Assembly: GCA_007644065.1 (NCBI GenBank) | Contig: VJWN01000001.1 | Location: forward strand, 2,680,340 to 2,744,339 | Direction of reading: 5' to 3' | Length of the DNA stretch: 64,000 nucleotides | Source of the DNA: Margaritispora aquatica | Taxonomy: Eukaryota; Ascomycota; Leotiomycetes; Helotiales; Discinellaceae | Part shown: positions 24,281 through 36,447 of the stretch, in pieces | Position numbering within the stretch: position 1 is the first letter of the stretch | Layout of the letters: each line of letters starts with the position of its first letter | The notes under the pieces: model-generated | The model's database searches: none | The model's input: the letters and a program-made list of their open reading frames with translations, nothing else | Told to the model about the DNA's origin: nothing | Made by a program: the position numbers and the translations under genes

Positions 24281-24331
24281 ATGGAAGGATGGAAGGATGG
24301 AAGGATGGAAGGATGGAAGGATGGAAGGATG
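24281..24331. repeat. GGAAGGAT minisatellite
   Basis: About six exact tandem copies of the 8-mer GGAAGGAT, ending in a degenerate GAAGGAAGG. Confidence 0.9.
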
Positions 24332-24841
24332 AAGGAAGGGCCAAAGATTACTTCATGGCAGAGAAGTACCTACTTAGGTCAGGTAGGTAGGCACGTGGTA
24401 GGTCAAGTCTAAGGTAGGTACCTAAGGTATTAGCAGAAAGCCGGTTCCGGACTTAATGTCGTGTGACGCTTTACACCGCCCGCCGGAAGAGGGAACTTAG
24501 AACCAGACAAGCTCCATTCGTGCCTTCTGCCTTAATTTCTCCGCATTTTGGTGCTCGGGTCCACCTATCCTACCAATGAAGCTTACCTAACTGAGCTCAA
24601 GCTTGAGCTCGACCTCGAGCTCCGACCTCGTCTTGTTCTCATCTTCAACTCGCATCGTCTGGCCAAGTCCGTTTTGGTCCAATTTTGGTTCTTCCATCAT
24701 TTCGCGCCCTGTGAAAAGAAAGATCAGAAGAATCTCCAACCTTCAAGGTACTGGCTACCTAGATCTTTAGTTTCACTTCTTTCTGCATTGCATCATCTGT
24801 GTTAGGCACCAACCACTTGTAATTCAGAGAACACCAAGATA

Positions 24842-27531
24842 ATGGGCCTCTCACGCTCTCGATCCAAGTCGCGTGGCCGTGCTGCCAAAAAGGAATCGGA
24901 ACGAACACCTCTGCTGCCTCACGTTCACTCACACGACACTGTGAGTCCTGAGAGAGCTGTTGCACATGAGCATAGCGGAGCTGGAAAGCCGACAGATAGA
25001 GGTGATGGAAGCCCACCAAGTGAACATGCAGAGCCTAAGCAGCGCAGACGGTGCATCGGTGATGCAATTGGCGTATCCCTCGTCATTCTGCTATCAACCG
25101 TTGTGATAGGATTGTGTGTTTTCGTTGGAAGTAAGTACTCCTTCCACTACTGAAACGAAACATGTTCACTAACACAAACTTAGTGATATTAAATAAGTCA
25201 CCTTCAAAGTCCATCGAATCCAATGTTTGCATGACACCCGAATGCGTTCATGCTGCCTCCGAGATCCTCTATAATCTTTCGCCCGAGTACAAAACCCTTG
25301 ATCCATGTACGGAATTTGAGCAAATGGTTTGCGGAGGCTGGACTGATAGACACGATCTTCGCCCAGATCAAGGTGATGCTTTTACTGGCACAATCATGGA
25401 GGAAAACTCTCAAGCTCTGCTCAGACATATCTTGGAGGCTCCGTATCCAGATTCATCAAAGGCAATTATTATCTCGCCTATTATATCCGCGTAGCTAATT
25501 TCTGTAGCACTCGACCTTTTCTCCAGCCAAGCTTCTAGCAACTGCCTCCTCAACTGACCAACAAAACTTTGAGAAGTTGAAAGCTGGATACGATGCCTGC
25601 ATGGACGAGGATACAATCAAGAAGGTTGGTTTGAAGCCTTTACGGGAACTACTGAAGGAAATTGCCGACATGTTTCCTATTGACAAGACTGCGCGATCCC
25701 TTCGAAGTTCCCTTAGCCCTCAAATCAGTGATGACATTAGTGATGTTGTTCAATATCTTCAGAAGCTTGGTGTTTCCGCTTTGGTGTCTATTGGTGTGGG
25801 AGCAGATGATAAAGATCCAGATACTGTCATTTGTCAAGCTTCACCTCCATACCGTATTGGCCTTCCTGCCAAAGATTATTACAAGGAAGATGTTGTACTA
25901 CAGAAGTACGAGAATGTTCTTACCGTTGTGCTCGAAAACATATTTTCCGACAAAGGACCTGCAGACAAACTTTCTCACAAGGTCGTTGAATTTGAAAAGA
26001 AGCTTGCGCTCGCTTCTCCGGATGCTGAAGACAGAGATGATGTTACCGTAGGTTCTCAAAAGCTTCGCCTAGATAGCGCTATTGCTGACAACCCCACAGC
26101 AATACTACAATCCTATGTCCTTGAAAGATGCTGACAAGCTTACCCCTCAAATCCACCTGTCTAGCATTATTACTGGTCTCTCACCTTCTGATGTCAAGAC
26201 TGAACGTATTATCGTCGCTTCGCCAAGCTACATGAAGAATCTTACAGAAATCTTGTCAACGTCGTCCAGAGAAACTATTCAAACCTATTTTCTTTGGAAA
26301 GTGATTCAATCATATGCCTCGTCAATCGAAGCCGACGAGCTCAAGCCATACTCTAGATTTAGAAATGATCTGCAAGGAAAGGTAAGGACGGCACCACCCT
26401 TCCACTCATATTCCCACGCTGATGCATGCAGGATCCTGATTCTGTTCCTGAACGCTGGAGAACATGTGTCGGCCATGTCGATGATGGACTAGGTTGGATC
26501 TTGAGCCGGTTTTTCGTCGAGAAAGCATTCTCCGAAAAGGCCAAAGTCTTTGGAGACCAAATCGTCTCTGATATCAAAGTGACTTTTATCGAGAAGCTCA
26601 AGGCAACCTCCTGGATGGACAAAAGTGTTATCGAGCTTGCAATTGAGAAGGTTCACAAGATTGTGCAGAAGATTGGATATCCAACAAAGGTCGGCATGCT
26701 ATCACTTTTACCTCATTCTGAAGCTAATTAAACCAGAGCCCCGATATCATGAATCCCGATTCTCTACAAGAATATTATCGCTCGATCAATATCACTCCTA
26801 CAACCTTCTTCCAAAATTCGCTCTCAATGAATAAGTTTGATGTCGCTCGTTCATGGTCTGCTTATGGAAAGCCAGTTGATCGTGACGCGTGGGATATGTC
26901 AGTTCCTACTGTCAATGCTTACTACAATCCTCCTGGCAATGAGATTGTGTTCCCAGCAGGTATTATGCAGTTTCCAGTTTTCGAGGTCAATCTGCCGGAA
27001 TATGTAAGCTACGGTGCCTTCGGCTCCGTCTCAGGTCACGAGCTCTCTCATGCATTCGATTCTACTGGTCGTCACTATGATCAAAATGGCAACTACACAG
27101 ACTGGTGGACCAATTCAACTGTTTCTGGGTTCGAGGAACGCGCAGAATGTTTCGTCAAACAATACGGACAATACACCGTCCCTGGTCCTGATGGTAAACC
27201 CATTCATGTTAACGGCAGACTGACCCTTGGGGAGAACATCGCGGATGCGGGCGGTGTCTCTGCGGCCTTCGCAGCATGGAAGAAGCGTGAAGCTAAATCT
27301 CCCAACGACAACCTCCCTGGTCTGGAGTACTTTTCACAAGATCAACTCTTCTTTGTTTCGTACGCCAATTGGTGGTGTGGCAAGAGTCGTAAGGAGGCGG
27401 CCATTAGCCGTATCTACACTGATCCCCATGCTCCAAAGTGGGCTAGAATTCTGGGTACAATGGCTAACTCCAAGGACTTCAAGGAGAGCTTTGGTTGTAA
27501 GAAGAAGGAGCCAATTTGCGAGCTTTGGTGA
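24842..27531 (+). CDS. M13 family (neprilysin/ECE-like) membrane metallopeptidase, 813 residues, six exons
   Basis: Exons 24842-25130, 25184-25461, 25508-26047, 26100-26381, 26432-26689 and 26737-27531; all phases agree. The second intron is GC-AG (AAG-GCAATT ... TGTAG); the others are GT-AG. A basic N-terminal tail, then one transmembrane helix at residues 75-96, makes it a type II membrane protein with a large lumenal or extracellular domain. M13 hallmarks: substrate-binding NAYYNP, zinc site HELSH (His650, Glu651, His654), third ligand Glu715 in GENIAD followed by AGG, and C-terminal CELW. Family role: a zinc endopeptidase that cuts short peptides. Length is normal for fungal members. The active site is complete. 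No neighbours suggest a specific substrate. Confidence 0.93.
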
Positions 27532-28659
27532 GAGAAAGTGTACGAATAAGGGAACTAGTATGAAATAGCGAGGTATGAGAATATTGGCGTTTATGGGAGC
27601 ATCATGGGAGGGACGGAGTATTGTATGAATATTGCCAACGGAGGATATGGAAATTGATAACAGCATGGATTATGGAGTATCTCTTTGCATGGTTAGTCCT
27701 TATCAATCAATAGTTTAAATAGAGAGGAGTAAGAAATTGCATAACCTTGATGTTCTAGGTTTTTGATTTTATGCGCACACTTTAGTGGAGTTGAATTGCC
27801 TTTACTTTGTGGTCAGGTGAAATAACCAAAGATGCTTCTCCGGCGCATCCAAGGATAATCTCCTTGTCGAAGCATGGTTTGGATCATGCGCTCAGCAAGA
27901 CAGGTAGGCAGACATCGGTGTAAGGACCAGAGGAAAAGTGCTCGGTTTCTGAAAGGAAGAACCTAATTTATTGTTCTGTTGCTGTAAATCTTTCTCTCCT
28001 TGATGAACCACATCTTTAGTTGATGAGATTGGAGGTACTGTGCTATTCTAGTAAGACCTCACAAGTACCAAGTAAGCGAGTGAGTAAGTGGCTGAGTGGT
28101 TGTCTGTTATATCGTGTCTGCTAGGTAGGTATGCCTTACATTCGTAGTGCAGGTAGATGTAGATAGTCATCTATAAGAAAGGGGAGGAGCATGCTAGATA
28201 GTAGGTTATCTAGTTATAGGTAGGCAACAGATACTAAAATATGTACTCTGATGTTCATGGTCTCCATGAGATATAACATCGGCAAATATCCACTTGAGCC
28301 ACACCTTTTGCCATGCTTGTGGTGAAGGTTATGAAAGGACTTCTTCGGGTTGTTAGATTGACCTGTTTATTATAGAAGGACCTCAGTGGCTACAACACGG
28401 GTAAGGTACCTACACACTTGGGGGCAATGTTAAGGTACTAGAAAACCGAACTTCTTACAAATGCAGGCTGGATTTGTTCGCTAAGCGAGAAACCCCCTCC
28501 CGCCCCTTTTACGTCTGCTTTACGATCTCGATTTTAACTCCAACTCCCAACCCAAACTCCCACACAGACCCCCGAACAATCTGCATCTCGCAGAAACAGA
28601 TCTGCAAGATTCTGCACACCTCCAACTCCACCACTATCACCGTCACCATCAGCATCACA
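27532..28659. other. Intergenic, M13 peptidase 3' end to next gene
   Basis: 1.1 kb with TAGGTA-type patches around 28.12-28.23 kb and a CT/CA-rich leader from 28.5 kb. No gene seen. Confidence 0.4.
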
Positions 28660-29187
28660 ATGACGCTCTCCTCCGCTCACAACAACGAGCACCTCCTGCT
28701 CCCCAAGCAGAACGACATACCACTTCAAATCCTCAACCCCACCCTCCGACGCAACTCCCTCCCCTACGGCACCAAACTCACCCCCACCACCACCTCCACT
28801 TTCTCCTCCTCCTCCTCTTCCTCCAACAATAATAACAACAACAATATGCCTAGCACGCACAACATTTCCATCACGCCCTCGCGCGCCTTCCGCGTCCCAC
28901 CCACCAGGTTCGTCCACGCCCCCGGCTACATGCCGCCCGCCAAGCCTCAGAAGGAGAAGAGCGACCGGAACTGTCCAGGCGTGAAGAGAAAGATCCGCAC
29001 CCCGGACCAAGAAAGAGTGTATAGGTTGCTCAGACGCCGTGTTGCGCAGGTGCTGTTGGTGATTTTTGCCGTTGCGGTGACGGCGGCGACGGTCTGGGTT
29101 TTGGTCACGGCGCACACGGGGCGGGGGAAGAGGGAGAGGGCGGCGGAGGTGGCGGAGGCGGAGTGGAAGGTTGAAGGCCATTATTGA
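28660..29187 (+). CDS. Small single-pass membrane protein, hypothetical (175 residues)
   Basis: Start chosen at ATG 28660 (ATCACAATGACG, good fungal context). The same frame is open to 28474, but that part looks like leader. Visible: a Ser/Asn/Thr-rich N-terminal half with a polyserine-polyasparagine run; a conserved-looking patch FRVPPTRFVHAPGYMPP; then a basic segment with RLLRRR leading directly into one hydrophobic helix, VAQVLLVIFAVAVTAATVW, near residues 132-150; and a short charged tail. This is typical of fungal tail-proximal membrane proteins of unknown function. GC-rich codon use over the second half sets it apart from flanking AT-rich DNA. Function not recognised. Confidence 0.65.
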   Translation: MTLSSAHNNEHLLLPKQNDIPLQILNPTLRRNSLPYGTKLTPTTTSTFSSSSSSSNNNNNNNMPSTHNISITPSRAFRVPPTRFVHAPGYMPPAKPQKEKSDRNCPGVKRKIRTPDQERVYRLLRRRVAQVLLVIFAVAVTAATVWVLVTAHTGRGKRERAAEVAEAEWKVEGHY

Positions 29188-31526
29188 GGGATTTGAGTTG
29201 TGAGGTATGTGTCTCTGCTAGTAGTGGGTAATGGAGAGAGCGAAGTTGACTAGATTTTAGGACTCCGATGCAGATTTGTCTAGTCTCACAGCAAGCAGAC
29301 ATTCATGATTTGCTCGTCGTCGTTGAAGGGCTTGATAACTTGAGGTACGTGGAGCTTCTGATACTTAGCGAGAGAGACAGAGCGTAGCTGACTATGTGAC
29401 AGAATTACAATTCTGAATCAACTACCTTAGTATTGCAGCAACCATGGAGTGTGCGGGGAGGTTTGATGTGGTGGCATTCAATCTGTTCACTTAAGTGCTT
29501 GAGCTTGCAACTGATGGGCAAATTTGGCGTGAGGCTGGGATTCTGAGGGTCGCTAAGTCACGGTCTGCATCTCTGATGAGCAAGCGTTGTGAATGAAATT
29601 CGTTGACCAGTCTTGACAGCTTGGTAAACGATAAGTTTTGCGTTGCTAAGCGATTAAAGACTGAGTAGCAGGTTGCAACTAAGTCCCTGTTTGATCCAAA
29701 TATAACCTAAATTGAGAGATCGACATGATGTGCTTTAGTGATAGAAATTTATGTGGAATATCTATTGTGAAATTAATACTCTTGCCGATTAAAGTTTTGC
29801 TTTATCGTACTATTCCGGATGTCCAATGTGGGGAGCTGCTGCAAGGAGTAGTATGCACGAGTAGAAATTTCATCCAAGATTTTGAGTAGCTAATGATGAA
29901 GTGTTCTAATCAACACGAGTATGTTTTACACCGTGAACTACTAAGTCTACTTCAGGAAGAGAACTAACTATCGGATTGTATCATTAACAGCACCAATGCC
30001 CGATTTCATTGACTACAAACAACGTATTCGTTCATAATAACGAGCATTGCCGTTTTCGTGAATATTCCAATCATCCTCTCACATCCCCTCGAGTGAATAG
30101 TAATTCAACTCTCAACTTAACCCAGTAGAGTGATTTGGTCAAGGCACGGAGTAAGTCTTACTCATAAATACCAGGTGCGCTTTTGATGGAGACCGTCAAT
30201 CCAAAGCCAATTCCTGGCCAGATTTGTGATGGTGCTGACTAGGTACCTAGATTGGGAACGAAGAGTGCGGGATAATGCTGAAATATGCAAGTACCCCTGA
30301 CTTGCCTACGTGCATTTTGTCTTCACTAGGAAGGATTGTAGCTGTGAGTGAGTGTGGGTATAGTTTCCCGTTCTAGAATTGTCTTTGTAGAGTGAGGTGG
30401 GGTATGGATGTTGACAGCCGAATTGAGTCCCATTGTTGACAACCGAAATCTTATAGGTGCCGATCGCGAAATCATAGTTGACAGTCGTATGCGATGTAAG
30501 GATATATCGAAAGTTCACAAGGCAAATCCTAACCATTGAAATCGCGTCAATGCTAGATTAAATAGCAAAAAGGTCATATATCTTCTTATGGTAGTAAGAT
30601 CAGATTGATAGCTTTCCCAACGTGTCTGGTCGTTGTTTACCGCCCGAAAATTGCCAGTGCGGAAGGCATGTATGTGATGCTTGTAGGTAGGAACAAGCGC
30701 TCGTTCGTGCAATGCTTATATATGCCTAAGAGAGCGTGACTTAGTGTGGCTTCAAAAGTGAGGGTGATATATGAATTCCTTTGAAGACTTAAATCGCAAA
30801 ATTGTCACAGAACAGATTAAAACGTAATTACTACAAGAGTTGCAGTGATTGTGAGTGAAGTTGGTACAAAGCCAAAAGAGTGGGACTGCCCCTGAGGTAA
30901 GCGAGGATTATGCAAGTAGCTGTTTCTAAGCGTCTCACTATGTCGAAGAACTTTATGCGACAAAGGACAAAAATGGGATCAAGAATTGTTGGCAAATGTA
31001 TTTAGATTGTAGCGGTACCATATAATACACGTTTTTGAAGATGTGAGAGCAAGTGCATGATCCGACGTCTATCACTTTGCCCAACTGTTTTCATTCACGT
31101 CCCTCTCCCTCCAGATCGTACATCTTCCGTCCCCGATCTTCCGTCCTAGGGTTGGAAAAACCCAGTAATGGATACTCCAAATGATTCTGTGTCGCACCAA
31201 ACCAAAACGCTTGTTCCCTGCCTTGGCGCGACCCCAGAAGAGCAACCAAGGCAGCTGATATCATACCACACCAACGGGTCTGAACTCTCATACGAACACT
31301 ATTAGAGTTGTACAACAAGTTTGGCCTAGGATGACAAGTAATTAGATCAAATTTTTGACATATTTGCGCCATTGCAGTGTATTTCAAAAAAAAAAAAAAA
31401 AGGTAGACAAGCTACGGAAGGTCTCTCAGAACACATGATTACGATGCGAGATAATCAACCTCCCTTATTGAACTGTAACCGACAACTTCGCTCAATCAAA
31501 GATGGCTTTTTGGAACAATGAACAGA
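29188..31526. other. 2.3 kb AT-rich intergenic region
   Basis: No supported gene. Short open frames at 30306-30712 (minus) lack coding character. A 16-base poly(A) run lies at 31386-31401. Confidence 0.4.
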
Positions 31527-33247
31527 CTAAGCTTTTTCCTTCGCAAAAAGGTCATTCCAAAATTCCTTGAATCCATATAATGGCTTTTTAGAATCGTGAA
31601 TGACAGCCTTGTCAGATGCAAAACGTTCAAAGACACTTCCAGGTCTGTGTCCGATCTTCTCGACCAACTGCTTTGCTGGCCTCGCAGCTCTTTCTTTGAT
31701 AGTTTCTGACAGCTGCGGTGCAATGTCGGCGTAGCAGGATTTGAGCTCTCGATCAAGACTGAAATACGGCTTCTTGGCGAGATCCGGCGCCATAAGATTA
31801 TAGGAACGTGTCAAACTGTTGAGATTGGCAACTGCAAGAGTGAGATAAGAACGCTCTGCATCTTCCCAGGCAGGTATGCGAAAGAGGGATGGAAGCGGCT
31901 CTGGAGTGGGAGGCGGTGTAGGTATTGCTGGTTGCACCTCAACTTGAATGGTAGAAGTTTCCGTCTCGGCCGACAGAATGACCGGACTGGTTGAGGTATG
32001 AGTTGGTGATTCCTGTACGATGTTGAGCATGACTGGATCATTGGTCGCGTTGGTTGGAATTGAGATTTTATCTACAGCTTTCCGCTTCGGATTGTACACT
32101 CTTTCGGCCTCGGCATATCGATCTGCTACTCTCATTTGCTCCTCTAGGCTGCCCCCACGACTTGCAATTGTTCTTGCTGCATGTCTCTTCCAATCATTAC
32201 GAAGTCTAGCTCGAAAAATATTCGCTGCTTTGACCAGTTCTTGCTGCTTCTCTATCCATGGTGGAACGATATCCTGACGCTGGATCATCTTATTCAAGAT
32301 GTACTCGGTTGCATCGATGAATGGATTGTCGGCTCGAGTGTCTCTTTCTATCATTTTGCCTCTTGGTATATTCTGAGACTCCAATTAGCACAATGGCCGA
32401 CACAGCGATTGCTGATAATTACCTTAAATTGTCCTCTTGAAATAGCATCTTCAATTCTTTCATTTGCTAGTGCAGCTAGGCCCCGGAATGAATTTGGCAT
32501 AGCTCTCGCCCCAGGAGTAAATCTTTCCTTCAATTGCTGTCTCAAATCTTCCCTTTCCTTGTCCGTCATTGGCGAATCCTTGGAGATGGCGTAAATGCTC
32601 GTCTTGTCTCTTGCATTCGCCAGTCGCTGCCCACTACCCATCTTCGATTTGGGCTGCAACCTCAGATCTATAGTCGGATTTGGTATCTTTGGAGAGGCTC
32701 GAAGCCCTGGTTTTAATGGCTTCCGCGCATCATTGAGCATTCGCAACATAGTATCTTCTGGCACTTCCTCCCCACTCCATGCCTGTCCAGTGGCAATTTC
32801 TCTAGATCCTTGACCAACTTTGGATGATAGCCCTGCTTCCATGAATGCTCTTGTATTTTCGGATTGAAATTTAGACGCAGCCACTCTCTCGAGCAACCGC
32901 TCCTTCAGCTCGTCCGAAAATCCAGCTTCTTCCACTGCCTTACGCCCAGCACGACCTCCCTCGAGCACAGCATCTTCTGTAGCTTGCGCCAATCGTCTTG
33001 ACATCGCTCCTTGCTCCTTTTGCACACTCGGTGCTGCATTTTCCGGTAGGCTACTCTGCTGCGCAGGTTCGGACTTTGTAGTTGCTTTCGACAATTGTTC
33101 CTCCTCCCTCAGATTATTATTCGTACGATGAAGTGGCGACAGCTTGGAAAAGCTCCGAGACGTTCCAATTGAGGATGCATTGTGCCGTTGTAGTGAGCGC
33201 AAACAGCAAGCGCAGGTATATGGTAGCTGCTGATTTGGTCTGGGCAT
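31527..33247 (-). CDS. DnaJ homologue subfamily C member 28-like (DUF1992) mitochondrial protein, 556 residues
   Basis: Exons 32423-33247 and 31527-32372 (complement) with a 50-nt intron (donor GTAATT, acceptor CTCAG, phase 0). The N-terminus is basic, Ser-rich and nearly free of acids (start MPRPNQQLPYTCACC), consistent with a mitochondrial presequence. The DUF1992 hallmark spans the splice: ERIEDAISRGQF joined to NIPRGKMIERD, then NPFIDATEYILNKMI. This matches the family pattern of an amphipathic helix, a GxFxNLPGxGKP-like turn, and helices. Family members are mitochondrial or bacterial DnaJ-related proteins of unclear role. No HPD motif or J-domain is visible. It precedes the prenyltransferase gene in the same orientation, 212 bases apart. 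Confidence 0.75.
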
Positions 33248-33459
33248 AAAGAAAGTTTGTATGAAAGAAATGGTCTGTTGTGGAGGGGCAATGAACCTGA
33301 AGCTTCATAGATGTTATACCCTGGTAAGACTATTCGGCGATAACATACGTAACTCCGGTTCAATATGGTTAGACAATTTCACATGTGAGAATGATAGAGA
33401 CAAAATATGGCCAATGTTTCAGGATTTAAAATCTCATAAGTCTAAGTTCAAGGTGATCC

Positions 33460-34630
33460 CTATCGAACCTTTGATTTTACCACACCTTTCGTGCCATATG
33501 ATAGCTTCTCTTCAACATGCTTTTGCCTCCACTGCCATTCCACCAGCACTGGCAAGAACTGCCATAGATCAAATTCGGGCCAGAGACAATCTAAGAAAAC
33601 CAATTCTGTATCCTCATGACACTGCCATAGCATGAAATCACTAAGTCGCTTGACACCGCTAGTTCTAACGAGCAGATCTAGCGGTGGATCGCCAGAAGTA
33701 AATATGTGGCTCTCGATCGTTTCTGAAGTTATAGTTTCTGGGTCTGGGTAGACAGCGGATTCTCTGGAATCGATTGGTGGTGATTCTGGATGTAATGTCG
33801 TAGTGGAAGACATTGAGTCGTCAATGTCTGAGACGCTAGAAGGAGTAGGCGAATTCGAACGTAATGATCGTAACGGCGAGCTTTCCGTCGAAGTGCTGAG
33901 ATTCTTGGAACGGATCTTTTGCGTGATCCTCGTCTGAGAGAAGGGCCTGGCTTGCGAAGAGAGTGGCTGAGTGAATTCCTCTACTGTATTTTTGATTGCC
34001 GTTGTGATCTCGTCCCGCGAGGTATACGGAAAGCAAACATTCAGTACGCAGCTGGCCGCAGTCAGAAAGAGTTCCACGCATCTATACGATATACCACTTA
34101 CTCTCCATTATTTTTGGTCATGTTCACCGCTCTATCAATAGCTTCCAGAACATCAGGCTTCACCAACTCTCTTGAACCAAGGACACGAACACTTGCACCA
34201 TATCGATCCAGCAGTTCACCATGCTGCGCCATTTGCACCAATTTAATCTTCGCCATCTCCATTAAGGCGTCCACCTCGTATTTGGAACGCTTGAAGTTCT
34301 CTATACTGAAGGCGTACACAGTAACCACCTTTACTCCAGACTTATAGCATACCTCCAAGATCTATATCTTTCTTAGCAGATGTCTGTTCATAAATTGACA
34401 AGACGAACTCTAGCCAAAGCCTCAAAACCCAAGTTATGCCCTTCCACAGTTTCAATCTTATGGCTCCTGGCGAACCGCCTGTTCCCGTCCATTACGAACG
34501 CAACATGCTGCGGAATTGGGCCTTGTCGCAGAGCGCCGATGAGAAGTTCTCGCAGTTGATTAATACCCCATTCAACAGGTGGTGATTCTAGCATCCATTT
34601 CCGTAATTGTGTAAGATGTGGCGAAGGCAT
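33460..34630 (-). CDS. Dehydrodolichyl diphosphate synthase (cis-prenyltransferase, Rer2/Srt1 type), 357 residues
   Basis: Exons 34409-34630, 34102-34361 and 33460-34051 (complement). Introns are 47 nt (donor GTTCGT, acceptor TATAG) and 50 nt (donor GTAAGT, acceptor CCAG), with consistent phases. ATG 34630 is the first in frame. Role: condenses isopentenyl diphosphate onto farnesyl diphosphate to make dehydrodolichyl diphosphate for N-glycosylation, at the ER or lipid droplets. Motifs: VAFVMDGNRRFAR with catalytic Asp48; VTVYAFSIENFKR; VLNVCFPYTSRDEI; LDLLVRTSGVKRLSDFMLWQ; WPEF. About 75 residues of Ser/Thr/Pro-rich sequence are inserted between the TSRDEI region and the RTSG motif, probably a surface loop. 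RER2 versus SRT1 cannot be decided. Divergent from the Dsc2 gene. Confidence 0.92.
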
Positions 34631-35076
34631 ATCGAGCTTTGTCAAGGTAAGTTTTTGGTACAGTAACCTCTAAAAAATCGGTGTAGATATAGATGGAGAA
34701 AGATTCGCTTTTTCGCAAGGAGGAGAAGGACGAAACAGTATGTATGGTATTTATGGTATTTATGGTATCATGGTATTACAAAGACTGGATCTTTAGACTT
34801 GTCAAAGCGTCGCGTCTTCGTCGTATTCGTTGAGCATGGAATTGTGCAGCCTGCGCAAGCTGGGCATGCATTCCCATCTCACATGGCGGCGAGTGGGCTC
34901 AACAGCCTTGTTCAGGCACCGTGTCATCATCGTTGAAGGCTGAGGGAACCTTCTTTCAAGTCCATCTCCACCATACAAACGCAACCAACTAATTCTACAC
35001 GCAATATTTGTGCAGCAAGAGATTCAATGTTACTGCATTGAGGAACCAGTCATCAAAGTCACCGAAAGACCCTACA
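34631..35076. promoter_or_regulatory. Shared promoter region between cis-prenyltransferase and Dsc2 genes
   Basis: 446 bases between divergent starts. It contains a TATGGTATT tandem at 34741-34775. No other gene is credible here. Confidence 0.5.
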
Positions 35077-35960
35077 ATGCTTTCAACCGGATTTGCCGAT
35101 GCGCCTGTCTCTCGCAGCCTTGCCTACGGACTTGTTGGAGCATCCATCTTGGCTGCGGTGCTGGATGCGAAGCATTACTTCTATATCCAAGTTGATCCTC
35201 ATCTGTGGAGATATCATCAATTATGGCGCGTCTTCACATACCAGTTGTGCTACACAAACTCAACTGAGGTTCTGTTTGCAGCAATGACCATTTATAACCT
35301 CAGAGTTGTGGAACGTCTCTGGGGACCTCGTAAATATGCTGTAAGTAAACAGTGGAATTTATAGATCAAAATACTGACCAGCGTGCGACACAGTCTTTCA
35401 TACTTCTTTCATTTGTATTCACGACGTTCCTCCCACCTATGATCCTGGCCCTGGTACTGAGACCTCTCTCCTTCAATTATCTGAACTATCTCCCAGCTGG
35501 CCCTACACCTCTCATATTTGCGCTCCTTGCACAATACCATGCTATCGTGCCACATGTATACAAGTATCGAATTGCTGCATCTGCATCACCTCCCACGAAT
35601 GAGCCTTTCTCAGGACTCACCTTCTCAGACAAATCCTACGTATATCTTCCGGCGCTCCAATTGTCGCTTTCTCAATTCCCAGGATCCTTAATTTGCGCAT
35701 TTATTGGCTGGGCCGTGGGCTACTCGTGGAGAAATGAGATATTTCCAAGCTCTATGATTAATTGGCGGATACCAGGTTGGATGGTTGGATTGAAGCCGAG
35801 AAAGAGGGGTGAGGATTTTGAGGGACTAAGACGACGTATGGAAGGTGAAAACACTGGAGATGGCATGGCGACGGGTGCGGATGGAAGGCAGGCTGGAGAA
35901 GCTGGCCGAAGACGACCACTAGGTCGGCAGCTATTGGACCAATTTAGAGGAGCATTCTGA
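35077..35960 (+). CDS. dsc2: Dsc2-like rhomboid-related subunit of the Golgi Dsc E3 ligase (276 residues)
   Basis: Exons 35077-35340 and 35394-35960, with a 53-nt intron (donor GTAAGT, acceptor ACAG, phase 0). Start ATG 35077; the frame upstream has no ATG. Visible: several membrane segments, including an N-terminal helix in SLAYGLVGASILAAVL, WRYHQLWRVFTYQLCYTN (the rhomboid/derlin-type loop), FILLSFVFTTFLPPMILAL, and LSQFPGSLICAFIGWAVGY. It ends in a basic tail with RPLGRQLLDQFRGAF. The pattern matches fungal UBAC2/Dsc2-type pseudo-rhomboids. Dsc2 helps the Dsc ligase act on SREBP and membrane proteins in the Golgi. The C-terminal UBA domain known in S. pombe is not evident, so the call could be a shorter relative. 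Confidence 0.7.
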
Positions 35961-36447
35961 AGCAACAGAAGGACAGGGAAATGATCAAACAGTCATTGGT
36001 TTTTGCCAAGGTTGATCTCAGTTACAACAACGGGTGTGTACGTGAGTCTAAGGCACAACATTAACTGGATGGAAATGCGGCGCACGAGGCATGAAACTGG
36101 TGTGCATACGCATGTGACGATAGTGTCGCAAACCCATTTCCTCTGCCGTTGGACGTCGTGGGAATGAACACTCCGATGCTTTAAATTCATCGTCATAAGC
36201 TTTATCTTCAAGCGAACCTTAACCGTACTCGAAGTTCAGTGACTTCCCTTTGTGTTTCCAAGTCTACTTCTATTGCCTTGCAACAAATCCAGAGTGGATC
36301 CTCAAAGACCGAACTGCTTTGTGTAATTCCAGTCAATCTGGATTCATTTCACGAGGTTATGTCATACATCGGTTCTGGGCACCAAGATTATTAGATATCT
36401 GAAGATACCGTTGGGGGGGCTTCAATGCCAGCATAGTCACGGTGCAA
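35961..36447. other. Intergenic
   Basis: About 490 bases, no coding signal seen. Confidence 0.3.

Larger units (their letters stand above)
22561..24841. other. Intergenic region with simple repeats
   Basis: 2.3 kb without a supported gene. A 143-codon open frame at 22557-22988 (plus) has unlikely composition and no context. Contains CTGTGA repeats near 23325-23360, an AGGACAGGCA array, an AGGTACC-rich patch and a GGAAGGAT array. The last 300 bases (24.5-24.8 kb) are the promoter of the M13 peptidase. Confidence 0.4.

Noticed and set aside
28534..29181. 215-codon minus-strand frame opposite the small membrane protein
   Set aside because: Shadow of the GC-rich plus-strand gene; Gly/Arg/Val-rich composition typical of antisense frames.
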